Shown: positions 16,758 through 25,199 of the stretch, piece after piece
Position numbering within the stretch: position 1 is the first letter of the stretch
Layout: every line of letters starts with the position of its first letter
The notes under the pieces: model-generated
Database searches by the model: none
Seen by the model: only the letters and a program-made list of their open reading frames with translations
Told to the model about the DNA's origin: nothing
Source of the DNA: Hyphomicrobiales bacterium
GTDB lineage: Bacteria > Pseudomonadota > Alphaproteobacteria > Rhizobiales > Xanthobacteraceae
Direction: 5' to 3'
Assembly: GCA_017305455.1 (NCBI GenBank)
Contig: JAFKKO010000119.1
Coordinates: forward strand, 1 to 64,000
DNA: 64,000 nt
Translations under genes and position numbers: made by a program

Positions 16758-18533
16758 TTAGCGCAGCGGCTTTTTCAGCAGCGAGAAGCGGTCGGGGTCG
16801 AGCCCGAGCGAGGGTTGCAGCAGCGGCGCTTCCACCGCGCGCTGCAGCGGATGGTCGCCGAGCTTGTCGGCGAAACGGTCGCTGACCAGCGGATCGTTCG
16901 GCGCATCGCGCCGTCCCGTGGCGCCGCGCCAGCGTTCCACCACCGAGTCGACGAAATTGATGTCGTGGCCGGTATACGCGGTGGGCGTGGTTGCGATGGT
17001 GGCCTCGCTGCGCGGTAACTGGTGCGCCGGCACTTCCTTGAAGCGCAGCCGGGTCGGCAGCGCGACGCCTTCGCCGAACGCCAGCACCTCGCGGGTGCCA
17101 AGTGAAGGCACGAACGACAAAAGGTTGGCGGCGGCGTCGGAGACCGCCGAGCGCAGCAGCGCCTGGTCGCGGTCGTTGGCGAGGCGCATGGCGAACAGCG
17201 TATTGCACTGGGACAGGATGGTGGCGTCGAGTTCGGCGGGGCGCTGGGTGACGAGGCCGAGATAGACGCCGTATTTGCGGCCTTCCTTGGCGATGCGCGA
17301 CACCGCCTTGCGGGTCGGGCCGAAGCCGATGCTGCGATCGGCGGAGGCGTAGCGATGCGCTTCCTCGCAGACGAACAGCAGCGGCGAGACGCCGTCGCTC
17401 CACAGGCCGAAGTCGAACGCCATGCGGCACAGCACCGAGACCACCGAATCCACCACGTCGGCGGGAAAGCCCGCGAGTTGCATGATGGTCAGCGGCTTGC
17501 CGTTGGCAGGCAGGCGGAACAGATGGCTGATCACCTCGGCCATGGTGTCGCCGCCGACATTGGCGTTCTCGAACATGAAGGCGTAGCGCGGATCGTTCTT
17601 CACGGTCTCGATGCGCGAGATCAGCTTGTGATAGACGATACGCGAGGAGCGGTTCTCCAGCTTGCCCATGCGCTCGTCGATCAGCGCGATCAGGTCGACC
17701 AGGCGGTAGGGCACCGGGGTGTCGGCGGTAAAGCCGACGCTTCTGGGATCGACGCGCTTGAGGCCGTGATGGCGGTCGGAGGTCTGATACTGGGTGTAGG
17801 TCGCCTTGGCGATCGGAATGACCTCCGCCAGCACTTCCATTTCCTCCGGCACGCCGGGGCGGCCGCCGAACAGGACGTCGACGATCTCCTCGAAATTGAA
17901 CAGCCAGAACGGCAGCTTCAGATTGCGCGGATTGAGCACCAGCGCGTATTCGCCGAAGCAGCGGCCGTATTCGTTGTGAACGTCGAGCAGGAAGATGCGC
18001 AGGCGCGGGCGCGCCCGCAGGATTTCGTTGAGCAGCAGCGATACGCTGCTCGATTTGCCGACGCCGGTGGAGCCGAGCACGGCGAAATGCTTGCTCAGCA
18101 TTTCCTCGATGTCGATATAGGCCGTGATCGAAGGGTCCTGCTGCAACGCGCCGACATTGATCTGGTCCTTGCCCGACGGCGCGTAGACCGTGCGCAGCTC
18201 TTCATGGGTCAGGATATCGACCGCATCGTCGATGGTCGGATAGACCGTGACGCCGCGCTGGAAGCGCGCCGCCGCGCCGGGCGAGATTTCCCCGAGCAGG
18301 TCGACCGACGCCGCCGCGATGTAGTCCGGCGTGGTGTCGATATGCTCGCGCGTCACCTCGGTGATGATGGCGACGATCGTGGTGTGGGCGGTGCGGATGC
18401 CGAAGAACTGTCCGACCGTGGCACTGATCGCCGCCGGCGTCATGCGCGGGTCCGGCAGGATGCCGACACGCGCTTGCGATCCGCGGACCGAAATGACGCG
18501 GCCGAGCGAGGGGATCTGCGGTGGGGTCAGCAT
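16758..18533 (-). CDS. HerA-like ATPase (FtsK/HerA superfamily, DUF87)
   Basis: 591-residue ATPase with an N-terminal HAS-barrel-like region (residues 1-100) and a RecA-like core. Walker A is GSTGVGKSS at 154-162. A Walker B-like FVCEEAHRYA lies near residue 380, followed by SRIAKEGRKYGVYLGLVTQR, the conserved sensor/arginine region of HerA hexamers. HerA proteins translocate DNA and in archaea process breaks together with NurA; bacterial versions often partner a nuclease or SIR2-type protein in phage defence. No nuclease partner is next to it here, so the role is open. It stands alone on the minus strand, and ATG 18533 lacks a clear ribosome binding site. Confidence 0.85.
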   Translation of the reverse strand: MLTPPQIPSLGRVISVRGSQARVGILPDPRMTPAAISATVGQFFGIRTAHTTIVAIITEVTREHIDTTPDYIAAASVDLLGEISPGAAARFQRGVTVYPTIDDAVDILTHEELRTVYAPSGKDQINVGALQQDPSITAYIDIEEMLSKHFAVLGSTGVGKSSSVSLLLNEILRARPRLRIFLLDVHNEYGRCFGEYALVLNPRNLKLPFWLFNFEEIVDVLFGGRPGVPEEMEVLAEVIPIAKATYTQYQTSDRHHGLKRVDPRSVGFTADTPVPYRLVDLIALIDERMGKLENRSSRIVYHKLISRIETVKNDPRYAFMFENANVGGDTMAEVISHLFRLPANGKPLTIMQLAGFPADVVDSVVSVLCRMAFDFGLWSDGVSPLLFVCEEAHRYASADRSIGFGPTRKAVSRIAKEGRKYGVYLGLVTQRPAELDATILSQCNTLFAMRLANDRDQALLRSAVSDAAANLLSFVPSLGTREVLAFGEGVALPTRLRFKEVPAHQLPRSEATIATTPTAYTGHDINFVDSVVERWRGATGRRDAPNDPLVSDRFADKLGDHPLQRAVEAPLLQPSLGLDPDRFSLLKKPLR

Positions 18534-18975
18534 TGGGGGCGAACTCTGGGAGAACTATCGGCCGACTATGAGCCCGCCATGTTGCAGAAATTGTTAAACC
18601 GGCTGGTGCCCGGATGCTTCCGCCGCGGCGGCAAGGGCTGGGCAGGGGCGCGGGAGCCGCTCAGGGAGCGTGCGACTTATCCCCGGTTTCACGGGGTTTC
18701 TGCGATTTTCTGGCCGGCCGGGCGCCAGGCGGCCAACATGACAGGAAAGATGGAGTTAATATGCTGTTAACTTAAGATTTAAACCGCCTGCCGGCAGCCC
18801 CGAATTGGGGCCGGGAGGGGGCGCCGCAGCCCGGTTTGCCGCCCGCCGGTTTGCACACAAGAGGCGAGCGAGGGGGTAGACCGCGCCGCGCTTGCGCTCT
18901 ATATCGTGCCCGCGACATCGATTTGCTGATTTGCCCGACGCCGCTTGCCTGTTGCGCAAGCCGGGCCACGATCGG
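18534..18975. other. Intergenic region without recognisable genes
   Basis: 442 bp between the HerA-like gene and the tRNA gene. Open frames in it are short or antisense to neighbours and have no protein-like composition; one minus-strand frame would run across the tRNA. I see no repeat of the A-D family, no strong terminator and no clear promoter. The tRNA promoter should lie in the last 100 bp. Confidence 0.5.
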
Positions 18976-19049
18976 TGGGGAATGGTGTAACGGTAGCACA
19001 ACAGACTCTGACTCTGTTTGTCTTGGTTCGAATCCAGGTTCCCCAGCCA
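18976..19049 (+). tRNA. tRNA-Gln (anticodon CTG), CCA encoded
   Basis: Complete cloverleaf of 74 nt including the 3' CCA. The acceptor stem TGGGGAA (18976-18982) pairs with TTCCCCA (19039-19045). The anticodon stem ACAGA/TCTGT flanks loop CTCTGAC with anticodon CTG at 19008-19010, and the T arm carries TTCGAAT. The U1-A72 closing pair of the acceptor stem is characteristic of bacterial glutamine tRNAs. No attachment-site duplication of its 3' end was noticed in the following bases. Confidence 0.96.
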
Positions 19050-19609
19050 AGTCTCAGATTCCCCAGCGGGATCAATGACTAAACCGCCTGTCGCGATCCC
19101 CCTTTCGGTGCAATCCACGCCTTTGGTCCACCCGAGGGACTATCCTTGCGCAGGATTGCGCCTGCCCGATGGAAGGGCGTCGTTCCAGTCTTCCGTCGGA
19201 CAGTCCCCGTTGCCTCCGTCCACGGATCGGTCGCACCGCAATTATTCGCGTCGTTAGGGCGTCGTCCGTCTCCTAAACAAAACGCCGGACGCGATGGCGT
19301 TGGCTGGCGATCGAGAGACCGTTCGCAATGCTGCGCGAAAACCGGAGCGTAATGAGGGAGCAGATTGGACGCATCGTCATGTGGTTAGCTGGAGATGGCG
19401 AGTTTGCCGACGGCGTTCGGCGGACGAATTTACGCTATTCCAAATGACTATAGCGCTGCGCCGGATGACTGGTGCGTCAGATGGTCCTGCGATAGCCGGA
19501 AACTCTCATAAAAACATCGCCGCCGATTGACTCAAAACATGGCGTCGCTTAACGGAATATTCATACGTATATAGCGTAGCGGCAATGCCGCGTTTTTTGG
19601 GGGTGGTTG
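19050..19609. other. Long leader/intergenic region before the GLUG exoprotein
   Basis: 560 bp with no credible gene. The last 100 bp are AT-rich. A TTGACT hexamer at 19527-19532 could be a -35 element, but no good -10 follows at 16-18 bp. A GGGGGTGG purine run at 19599-19606 supplies the ribosome binding site for the exoprotein gene. No integrase remnant or direct repeat of the tRNA end was recognised. Confidence 0.45.
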
Positions 19610-22600
19610 ATGTCGCAGTCGCGTGGTGTGCGTGCCGGCCGTGAAGTGAACCGGGGCCGCGGTGGCCTTTTCCCATCGCGGGTATCGGCTTCCGCCCCAG
19701 GGCCAGTCGTTGAAATGTCGGCCGCGTCGGGTCGGGTTTTGAAACCACAGGCGCGAGCCCGCTCCTTCCATCCCTCGCGTCGTTACGGCCCGTTCGTGAC
19801 GATGACGGCGATGGCGGCACTGATGGTGCTGTCGCGTCCCGTCCTGGCAGGTCCGGTCGGCGGGACGGTTGTCGACGGCGCGGCCGCGATCTCGCAGGCC
19901 GGCACCGCCACCAACATCAATCAGCCGACCAACAAGGCGATCATCAACTGGCAGGGCTTCTCGGTCGGTGCGAACGAGAGCGTGAATTTCTACCAGCCCG
20001 GCGCCTCGTCGGTGACGCTCAACCGGGTGATCGGCAACGAGACCAGCGTCATCAACGGCGCCATCAACGCCAACGGCCAGGTGTTTATCGTCAACTCCGC
20101 CGGCGTGCTGTTCGGCAAGGGCTCGCAGGTCAATGTCGGCGGCCTGGTCGTCTCGACCCATGACATCTCCAACAGCGACTTCATGGCCGGCAACTATACG
20201 TTCTCGGGCACCTCGAACGCGGCGGTGATCAATCAAGGCCGGATCCGCGCGCACAGCGGAGGCTATGTCGCGCTGCTCGGCAAGACGGTCTCGAACGACG
20301 GCGTGATCTCTGCCCGGCTCGGCACCGTGGCGATGTCGGCCGGCGAGAGGCTGACGCTGAACTTCGAGGGCAACTCGCTGCTCGATGTCACCATCGACAA
20401 GGGCGCACTCAACGCGCTGGTCGAGAACAAGCGTGCGATCATCGCCGATGGTGGCCGTGTGATCCTCACTGCACGGGCGGCGGACCAGCTTCTTGCCGCG
20501 CAGGTCAACAACACCGGCATCGTGCAGGCCCGCACCGTCGCGGCGCTGAAGGGCGGATCAGTCGCCACCGGGCGCAAAGGCCGCAGAACGACTCCGAAGG
20601 TAAACCCGAATCCAAATCCTGAAGCTGATCCGGCCGACGTGCCGATGGCGCAGGGGAGTATCAAGATCTACGCCTATAGTGGCACCGCCAACATCGCCGG
20701 CACGCTCGATGCTTCCGCGCCCAAGGGCGGCGACGGCGGCTTCATCGAGACCAGCGGCGATGTCGTCAACGTCGCCGATTCGGCCTTCGTCACTACGAAG
20801 GCGATTGATGGCCGGACCGGCACCTGGCTGATCGATCCGAACGACTTCACCATTGCCGCGAGCGGCGGCAACATGACCGGCGCCGCAGTTGCCAGCGCGC
20901 TGGCTAACAACAATTACGAGATCAAGACCGCGACGATGGGAACGCCGGGCGGCAATGGCGACATCTTCGTCAATGATGCGATCACCTGGTCGAGTAACTA
21001 CACTCTGACGCTCACCGCAGAACGCAACGTCACCATTAACAAGGCGATCACCGCCGAAGGTCTCAGCGCCGGGCTCACGCTGAATGCCGGCAACAACATC
21101 AACATCAACAATGCGGTCAAGCTGAAGGGCGCAAACGCCGCGCTGGTGATGAACTATGGCGGCTACAACGGCACGACCGTGACGACGCCGCTGGCCGGCA
21201 CCGACTACATCATCCGCACCAAGGCGAGCTACGCCGGTGTCGCGGATGAGATGGGACCGATCTATGACAACAATGGCAAGCCCGTTCTTGACGGGGATGG
21301 CAATCAGTTGCTTGGCCCGGTCGCCAAGAAGGACACCAGCGGCGGCGTCTATGGCAGCATCACCCTTGCCCATGATGGCGCGAGCACGCTGAACGGCGCC
21401 GGCCTGACGATCAACGGGCAGACCTACACGCTGATCCACAACCTGGATCAATGGGCCACCACGGGCACGCGCACCGGCAACTACGCTTTGGCTGAAAGCA
21501 TCGACGCAACGGCGTGGAGCAGCGCCAATACCGGAAAAGCCTCGGTCGTCGCGACGTTCTCGGGCACGCTGGCAGGGCTGGGGCACGTCGTCAGCAATCT
21601 CACGCTGGCACCCACCGGGGGCGTTACAGGATTGATCGGCACTGCCGCCGCCAACGCGACCACCACGATCCGGGACATTGGCGTGACAAACCTTGATTAC
21701 TCCGGTGGAGGCAAAAGCGGCGGTTTGATCGGTGTGTCGTCGGGCGTGCTGAAGGTCAGCCAGGCATACGCGGCCGGGAGGATATCCAGCACGGGTGCTA
21801 CTGGCGGATTGATCGGCGATGCCGGTACGGGTACCAGTTCGGGGACGGTCAGCGACTCTTATGCATCGGTCAATATCGAAAGCGGAAGCACGGCAAGCGT
21901 CAAAGGCGGCTTGGTCGGACAGGTAAGAAACATCCAAATCATTCGTTCGCAAGCCACGGGAGACATGATTGGTGGAGGAGCCCAGATCGGTGGTCTGGTG
22001 GGCAATGTCATCAGTTCCACCGTGAGCCAGTCGTATGCGACGGGCGACGTTTCCACGAGCAATACCACGAGTAGCCAAGCCGGCGGTCTGATAGGGGTGA
22101 TAAGCAATGTGACGGCAGGAACGATCAACGCGGCAGTCAGCGACTCTTTCGCGACCGGCGATGTGACGGCTGCGACAAGGGTGGGCGGTCTGATCGGCTA
22201 TGTGAACATGACGGCCGCCAAACCGATGATCATCGACCGCACCTGGGCCAGCGGCAAGGTCACGGCAACTTATAGCGGCCTGACTATCGACGGAAAGGCT
22301 GGCGGCCTGATCGGCGAAGCGCTCTATGCCTATATCACGGATGCCCACGCGTCAGGCGATGTCGAACTTACCGGCAGCGGCGGAACATTCACCTATGCGG
22401 GGGGCCTGGTCGGCCGCCAGTTCGGTGGCTTCATCCAGGATTCCAGCGCAAGTGGCAATGTGACCGGGGGCAAGGCTGACAGCCTGGGAGGACTGGTCGG
22501 GAGCATGTCGGAAGGCAATATCACGAACTCGCATGCGTCCGGGAATGTCGCCTCTTATGGCCTGAACATTGGCGGATTGGCGGGTGGCTTTGGCGGTACC

Positions 22601-23335
22601 GGCCCGGTGAGCGTGACGGGGTCATCCGCCAGCGGATCGGTCACCGGCAATGCAGCCGTGGGCGGGCTGTTGGGTGGCTTCACTGGAGAGCAGGCGAGCG
22701 TCGTCAATTCCTCCGCCACCGGCAATGTCTCGGCTGTTCCAAGGCCCGATGGGTGGCGGCCTGCCTCCTCGTCAGCGGGCGGGCTCATTGGCCTCATGGG
22801 CGGCAACGGCGGAGATGTCGTCAACTCCACTGCGACGGGATCCGTCACGGGCATTGACGGGCCGGTCGGCCTGGTAGGGCAGCAGGTCAACGGCACCATC
22901 GATTCCCGCAGCACCTATACGGATGTCGCGGCGATTGCGGCGGCGGAGCGCGCGGCCTTCCGTGCCGACGCGGTGCGCACCGGCAGCACGGTTGCATCAA
23001 CGGGCGGCGATGTTGCGTCGTCGGGAGCGACGCCGCCGGCGACGGCCTCCTCGATCCGCGCCATGCAGCACTCGGCCAAGCTTGGCGAGGTTGATGACGG
23101 CCTCAAGCAGACCGAGCGGCACGCCAGGGACGACGACAGGCGTCACGAGCAGCGCCGCAAGGCCGCGATCGCCGCGGCCACACGCGAGACCAATGCGCCG
23201 CGCGCGCCGTCCTATCGCGGCACCATCCGCTCGATCGAGGTCGATGGCCAGCGTTTCGAACTGGAGCGCGACGACACGCCGAGTAGCGGTGGCAGCAACA
23301 GCGGTGCGCCGGCTTCAAGCGGAGGCGCGCAGTAA
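19610..23335 (+). CDS. Two-partner-secretion exoprotein (TpsA) with filamentous haemagglutinin N-terminus and GLUG repeats
   Basis: 1241 residues from ATG 19610, with a GGGGGTGG purine run just upstream. A basic leader of about 60 residues precedes a signal peptide core (TMTAMAALMVLSRPVLA), an extended arrangement common in TpsA proteins. The TPS secretion domain follows, with NWQGFSVGANESVNFYQP and INANGQVFIVNSAGVLFGKG (normally NPNG; here NSAG). The middle part is a predicted beta-helix. From about residue 690 to 1090 there are twelve GLUG-type units, each GGL[IVLA]G followed about 20 residues later by a [ST]-x-A-[TS]-G-x-[VI] strand. The charged C-terminus (RHARDDDRRHEQRR) lacks a recognisable toxin or anchor domain. 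Such proteins are secreted through a TpsB pore and act in adhesion or aggregation; no tpsB gene is in the window. Confidence 0.85.
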   Translation: MSQSRGVRAGREVNRGRGGLFPSRVSASAPGPVVEMSAASGRVLKPQARARSFHPSRRYGPFVTMTAMAALMVLSRPVLAGPVGGTVVDGAAAISQAGTATNINQPTNKAIINWQGFSVGANESVNFYQPGASSVTLNRVIGNETSVINGAINANGQVFIVNSAGVLFGKGSQVNVGGLVVSTHDISNSDFMAGNYTFSGTSNAAVINQGRIRAHSGGYVALLGKTVSNDGVISARLGTVAMSAGERLTLNFEGNSLLDVTIDKGALNALVENKRAIIADGGRVILTARAADQLLAAQVNNTGIVQARTVAALKGGSVATGRKGRRTTPKVNPNPNPEADPADVPMAQGSIKIYAYSGTANIAGTLDASAPKGGDGGFIETSGDVVNVADSAFVTTKAIDGRTGTWLIDPNDFTIAASGGNMTGAAVASALANNNYEIKTATMGTPGGNGDIFVNDAITWSSNYTLTLTAERNVTINKAITAEGLSAGLTLNAGNNININNAVKLKGANAALVMNYGGYNGTTVTTPLAGTDYIIRTKASYAGVADEMGPIYDNNGKPVLDGDGNQLLGPVAKKDTSGGVYGSITLAHDGASTLNGAGLTINGQTYTLIHNLDQWATTGTRTGNYALAESIDATAWSSANTGKASVVATFSGTLAGLGHVVSNLTLAPTGGVTGLIGTAAANATTTIRDIGVTNLDYSGGGKSGGLIGVSSGVLKVSQAYAAGRISSTGATGGLIGDAGTGTSSGTVSDSYASVNIESGSTASVKGGLVGQVRNIQIIRSQATGDMIGGGAQIGGLVGNVISSTVSQSYATGDVSTSNTTSSQAGGLIGVISNVTAGTINAAVSDSFATGDVTAATRVGGLIGYVNMTAAKPMIIDRTWASGKVTATYSGLTIDGKAGGLIGEALYAYITDAHASGDVELTGSGGTFTYAGGLVGRQFGGFIQDSSASGNVTGGKADSLGGLVGSMSEGNITNSHASGNVASYGLNIGGLAGGFGGTGPVSVTGSSASGSVTGNAAVGGLLGGFTGEQASVVNSSATGNVSAVPRPDGWRPASSSAGGLIGLMGGNGGDVVNSTATGSVTGIDGPVGLVGQQVNGTIDSRSTYTDVAAIAAAERAAFRADAVRTGSTVASTGGDVASSGATPPATASSIRAMQHSAKLGEVDDGLKQTERHARDDDRRHEQRRKAAIAAATRETNAPRAPSYRGTIRSIEVDGQRFELERDDTPSSGGSNSGAPASSGGAQ

Positions 23336-23476
23336 AGGGAGCGGAAAGCGCGATCGGTCCCGAACGAAACCGGCACCAGATCGCCGGGTTGTCGTCATGC
23401 GATCTCAAGGCCGCGAAGATCATGCCGGACGCGATCGGTCTTTTGTCTGCGACCGCAGAGTTTGCCGACGCGGGTC

Positions 23477-24460
23477 TCACGGAACCAGCACGGCGGCGCC
23501 CTGAAAGCGGCCGTTGCGCAGATCGGCAAGCGCTTCATTCGCCGATGCGAGCGGATAGACCGTGGTCGTGGTCTTCACGCCGGCGCGCGGCGCGATCTCA
23601 AGGAATTCCGTGGCGTCGCGGCGGGTGAGGTTGGCGACCGACACGATCTCGCGTTCTTCCGAGAGCAGAGCGTAAGGAAATTGCGGAATGTCGCTCATGT
23701 GGATGCCGCCGCAGACGACCCGTCCGCCCTTGCGCACGACCTTGAGCGCCAGCGGCACCAATGCGCCGACCGGCGCGAAGATGATCGCGGCATCGAGCGG
23801 CTCGGGCGGTGATTGCTCCGAACTGCCGACCCAGACGGCGCCGAGCGAGCGGGCAAGCTGCTGAGCCGCGGCATCGCCCGCGCGGGTGAAGGCATAGACC
23901 TCGCGGCCCTGCCAGCGGCAGACCTGCGCGAGAATATGAGCCGCCGCGCCGAAGCCATAAAGCCCGATTTTTCGCCCTTCGCCTGCGATGCGCAGCGCGC
24001 GCCAGCCGATCAGGCCGGCGCACATCAACGGCGCGGCGGCGACAGGATCATGAAAGCCGGTCAGCGGAAACGCGAAAGCCGCATCTGCCACCACATGGGT
24101 GGCGAAGCCGCCGTCGCGGGTGTAGCCGGTGAACTCCGGGTGATCGCAGAGGTTCTCTGCGCCGGATGCGCAATAAGGGCACGTCCCGCAGGTGTGGCCG
24201 AGCCAGGGGATTCCGACCCGCGTGCCAAGCGCGGGTGTCGTGACGCCGGGGCCGAGCGCATCGACGATGCCGACGATCTCGTGACCGGGAATGATCGGCC
24301 GCCCATGATGCGGCAGTTCGCCATCGACGACATGAAGATCGGTGCGGCAGACCGCGCAGGCTTCGATGCGCACGCGAATCTCGCCGTGCTGCGGCACCGG
24401 GTCGGGCCGGCGCTCGAACCGCAGCGGCTCGCCGGGCGCATGCAGAACCATCGCATCCAT
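23477..24460 (-). CDS. Zinc-dependent alcohol dehydrogenase
   Basis: 327-residue medium-chain dehydrogenase of the zinc-dependent alcohol dehydrogenase family. Catalytic zinc ligands are Cys38 (CAVCRTDLH), His60-Glu61 (PGHEIVG) and probably a later Cys; structural zinc is bound by Cys91, 94, 97 and 105 (CGTCPYCASGAENLC). The nucleotide-binding loop is GLYGFGAAAHILAQ. This subgroup oxidises or reduces simple alcohols/aldehydes with NAD(H) and is often found with stress and fermentation genes in proteobacteria. Four minus-strand genes (CBS-BON, eRF1-like, 58-residue protein, this one) run in sequence, and a FixK-type box precedes the first, so hypoxic induction is plausible. The 109-bp gap before this gene leaves room for a promoter of its own. 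Confidence 0.88.
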   Translation of the reverse strand: MDAMVLHAPGEPLRFERRPDPVPQHGEIRVRIEACAVCRTDLHVVDGELPHHGRPIIPGHEIVGIVDALGPGVTTPALGTRVGIPWLGHTCGTCPYCASGAENLCDHPEFTGYTRDGGFATHVVADAAFAFPLTGFHDPVAAAPLMCAGLIGWRALRIAGEGRKIGLYGFGAAAHILAQVCRWQGREVYAFTRAGDAAAQQLARSLGAVWVGSSEQSPPEPLDAAIIFAPVGALVPLALKVVRKGGRVVCGGIHMSDIPQFPYALLSEEREIVSVANLTRRDATEFLEIAPRAGVKTTTTVYPLASANEALADLRNGRFQGAAVLVP

Positions 24461-24568
24461 GATCGTCTTCTGTCTGTTGCAGGATGCTGTTGCGACAAGA
24501 AAGCAAGATGGGTCTGATCCGCCCCGATTGACAAGTCTTGTTGCGCAAGCAGGCCGGATCCGGAAAGC

Positions 24569-24745
24569 CTAGAGTTCGATCTTGTTGCTCCGCCATGGCC
24601 AGAAGGCCGCGACGATGCACAAGATAGCGACCAGACCCACGGCGACAAAGGTCTGCACCACATCGAAGTTGAGCGCATCGCGAGCGACGAAAAGCGCCGT
24701 GATCGGCGCCGCAAGAGCGAGCAGAAGACGGATGAGAAGAGACAT
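24569..24745 (-). CDS. 58-residue membrane protein of unknown function
   Basis: Short gene with ATG 24745, an AAGG ribosome binding site about 8 bp upstream and stop at 24569. The product starts MSLLIRLLLALAAPITALFV, continues ARDALNFDVVQTFVAVGLVA and ends ILCIVAAFWPWRSNKIEL. It has two hydrophobic segments (about residues 2-19 and 30-49) and a short basic C-terminus, so it should be a small inner-membrane hairpin protein. It lies 32 bp after the eRF1-like gene on the same strand and 108 bp before the dehydrogenase. Its family is unknown to me. Support is the good ribosome binding site, coherent membrane topology and fitting spacing. Confidence 0.65.
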   Translation of the reverse strand: MSLLIRLLLALAAPITALFVARDALNFDVVQTFVAVGLVAILCIVAAFWPWRSNKIEL

Positions 24746-24777
24746 AATAGGTGCCTTGTTGGGTTGCCGTTGTGTCG

Positions 24778-25176
24778 TCAGCGGGACGAAACGATCCGGG
24801 GCCGTTCAAAACCGAAATATCGTTGGGCGTAGTCGATCACTTCCTCGTCACTCGGATGATCGGAAGATCCTATCGCGACCACACGTTTGCGAAACTCGGC
24901 ATTGTTCTGTTGCAGGAAGTCGTAGAGAGCGTTTTTCTCGTTACCCGGCCCAAGGATCAGGATCCGGCCGGCGTCTTGCAGCGCAGTAGCGATCTCGCCC
25001 ATGAACTCTTCATCCTCGGTGGCGTGCCCGGCGCCGATCTCGTTTGCCTTGTGGTGGATATTCTCGCTTTCCGGACGCGAACGGATCACGATTTGGTCGT
25101 ATCCCGCCAGGTCGATATGAAAAATCCGTGCCCGGCGGTGGTCGACCCAGACCACAGCATGATGATGTGCGGACAT
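24778..25176 (-). CDS. eRF1/Pelota-like domain protein (bacterial 'translational machinery protein')
   Basis: 132 residues from ATG 25176. It opens with SAHHHAVVWVDHRRARIFHI and closes with ILILGPGNEKNALYDFLQQ and DHPSDEEVIDYAQRYF. The GPGxxK strand-turn and the overall layout resemble domain 3 of eRF1/Pelota release factors and the bacterial baeRF proteins; Bradyrhizobium relatives carry the informal name translational machinery protein. The catalytic GGQ domain of release factors is absent, so a role in ribosome binding or stress is possible but unproven. It starts 23 bp after the CBS-BON gene and is probably cotranscribed with it. Confidence 0.65.
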   Translation of the reverse strand: MSAHHHAVVWVDHRRARIFHIDLAGYDQIVIRSRPESENIHHKANEIGAGHATEDEEFMGEIATALQDAGRILILGPGNEKNALYDFLQQNNAEFRKRVVAIGSSDHPSDEEVIDYAQRYFGFERPRIVSSR

Positions 25177-25199
25177 GCGACAAACTCTTTGTATTGCGA

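Noticed and set aside
18756-19118. Minus-strand open frame across the tRNA gene
   Set aside because: Would read through the antisense of tRNA-Gln; no supporting start or family.
19527-19560. Sigma-70 promoter for the GLUG exoprotein
   Set aside because: TTGACT is a fair -35 but no acceptable -10 lies 16-18 bp downstream.
22300-22900. Repeated GGLxG codons as a CRISPR-like or DNA satellite array
   Set aside because: The units vary in length and DNA sequence and keep the reading frame; they are protein GLUG repeats.
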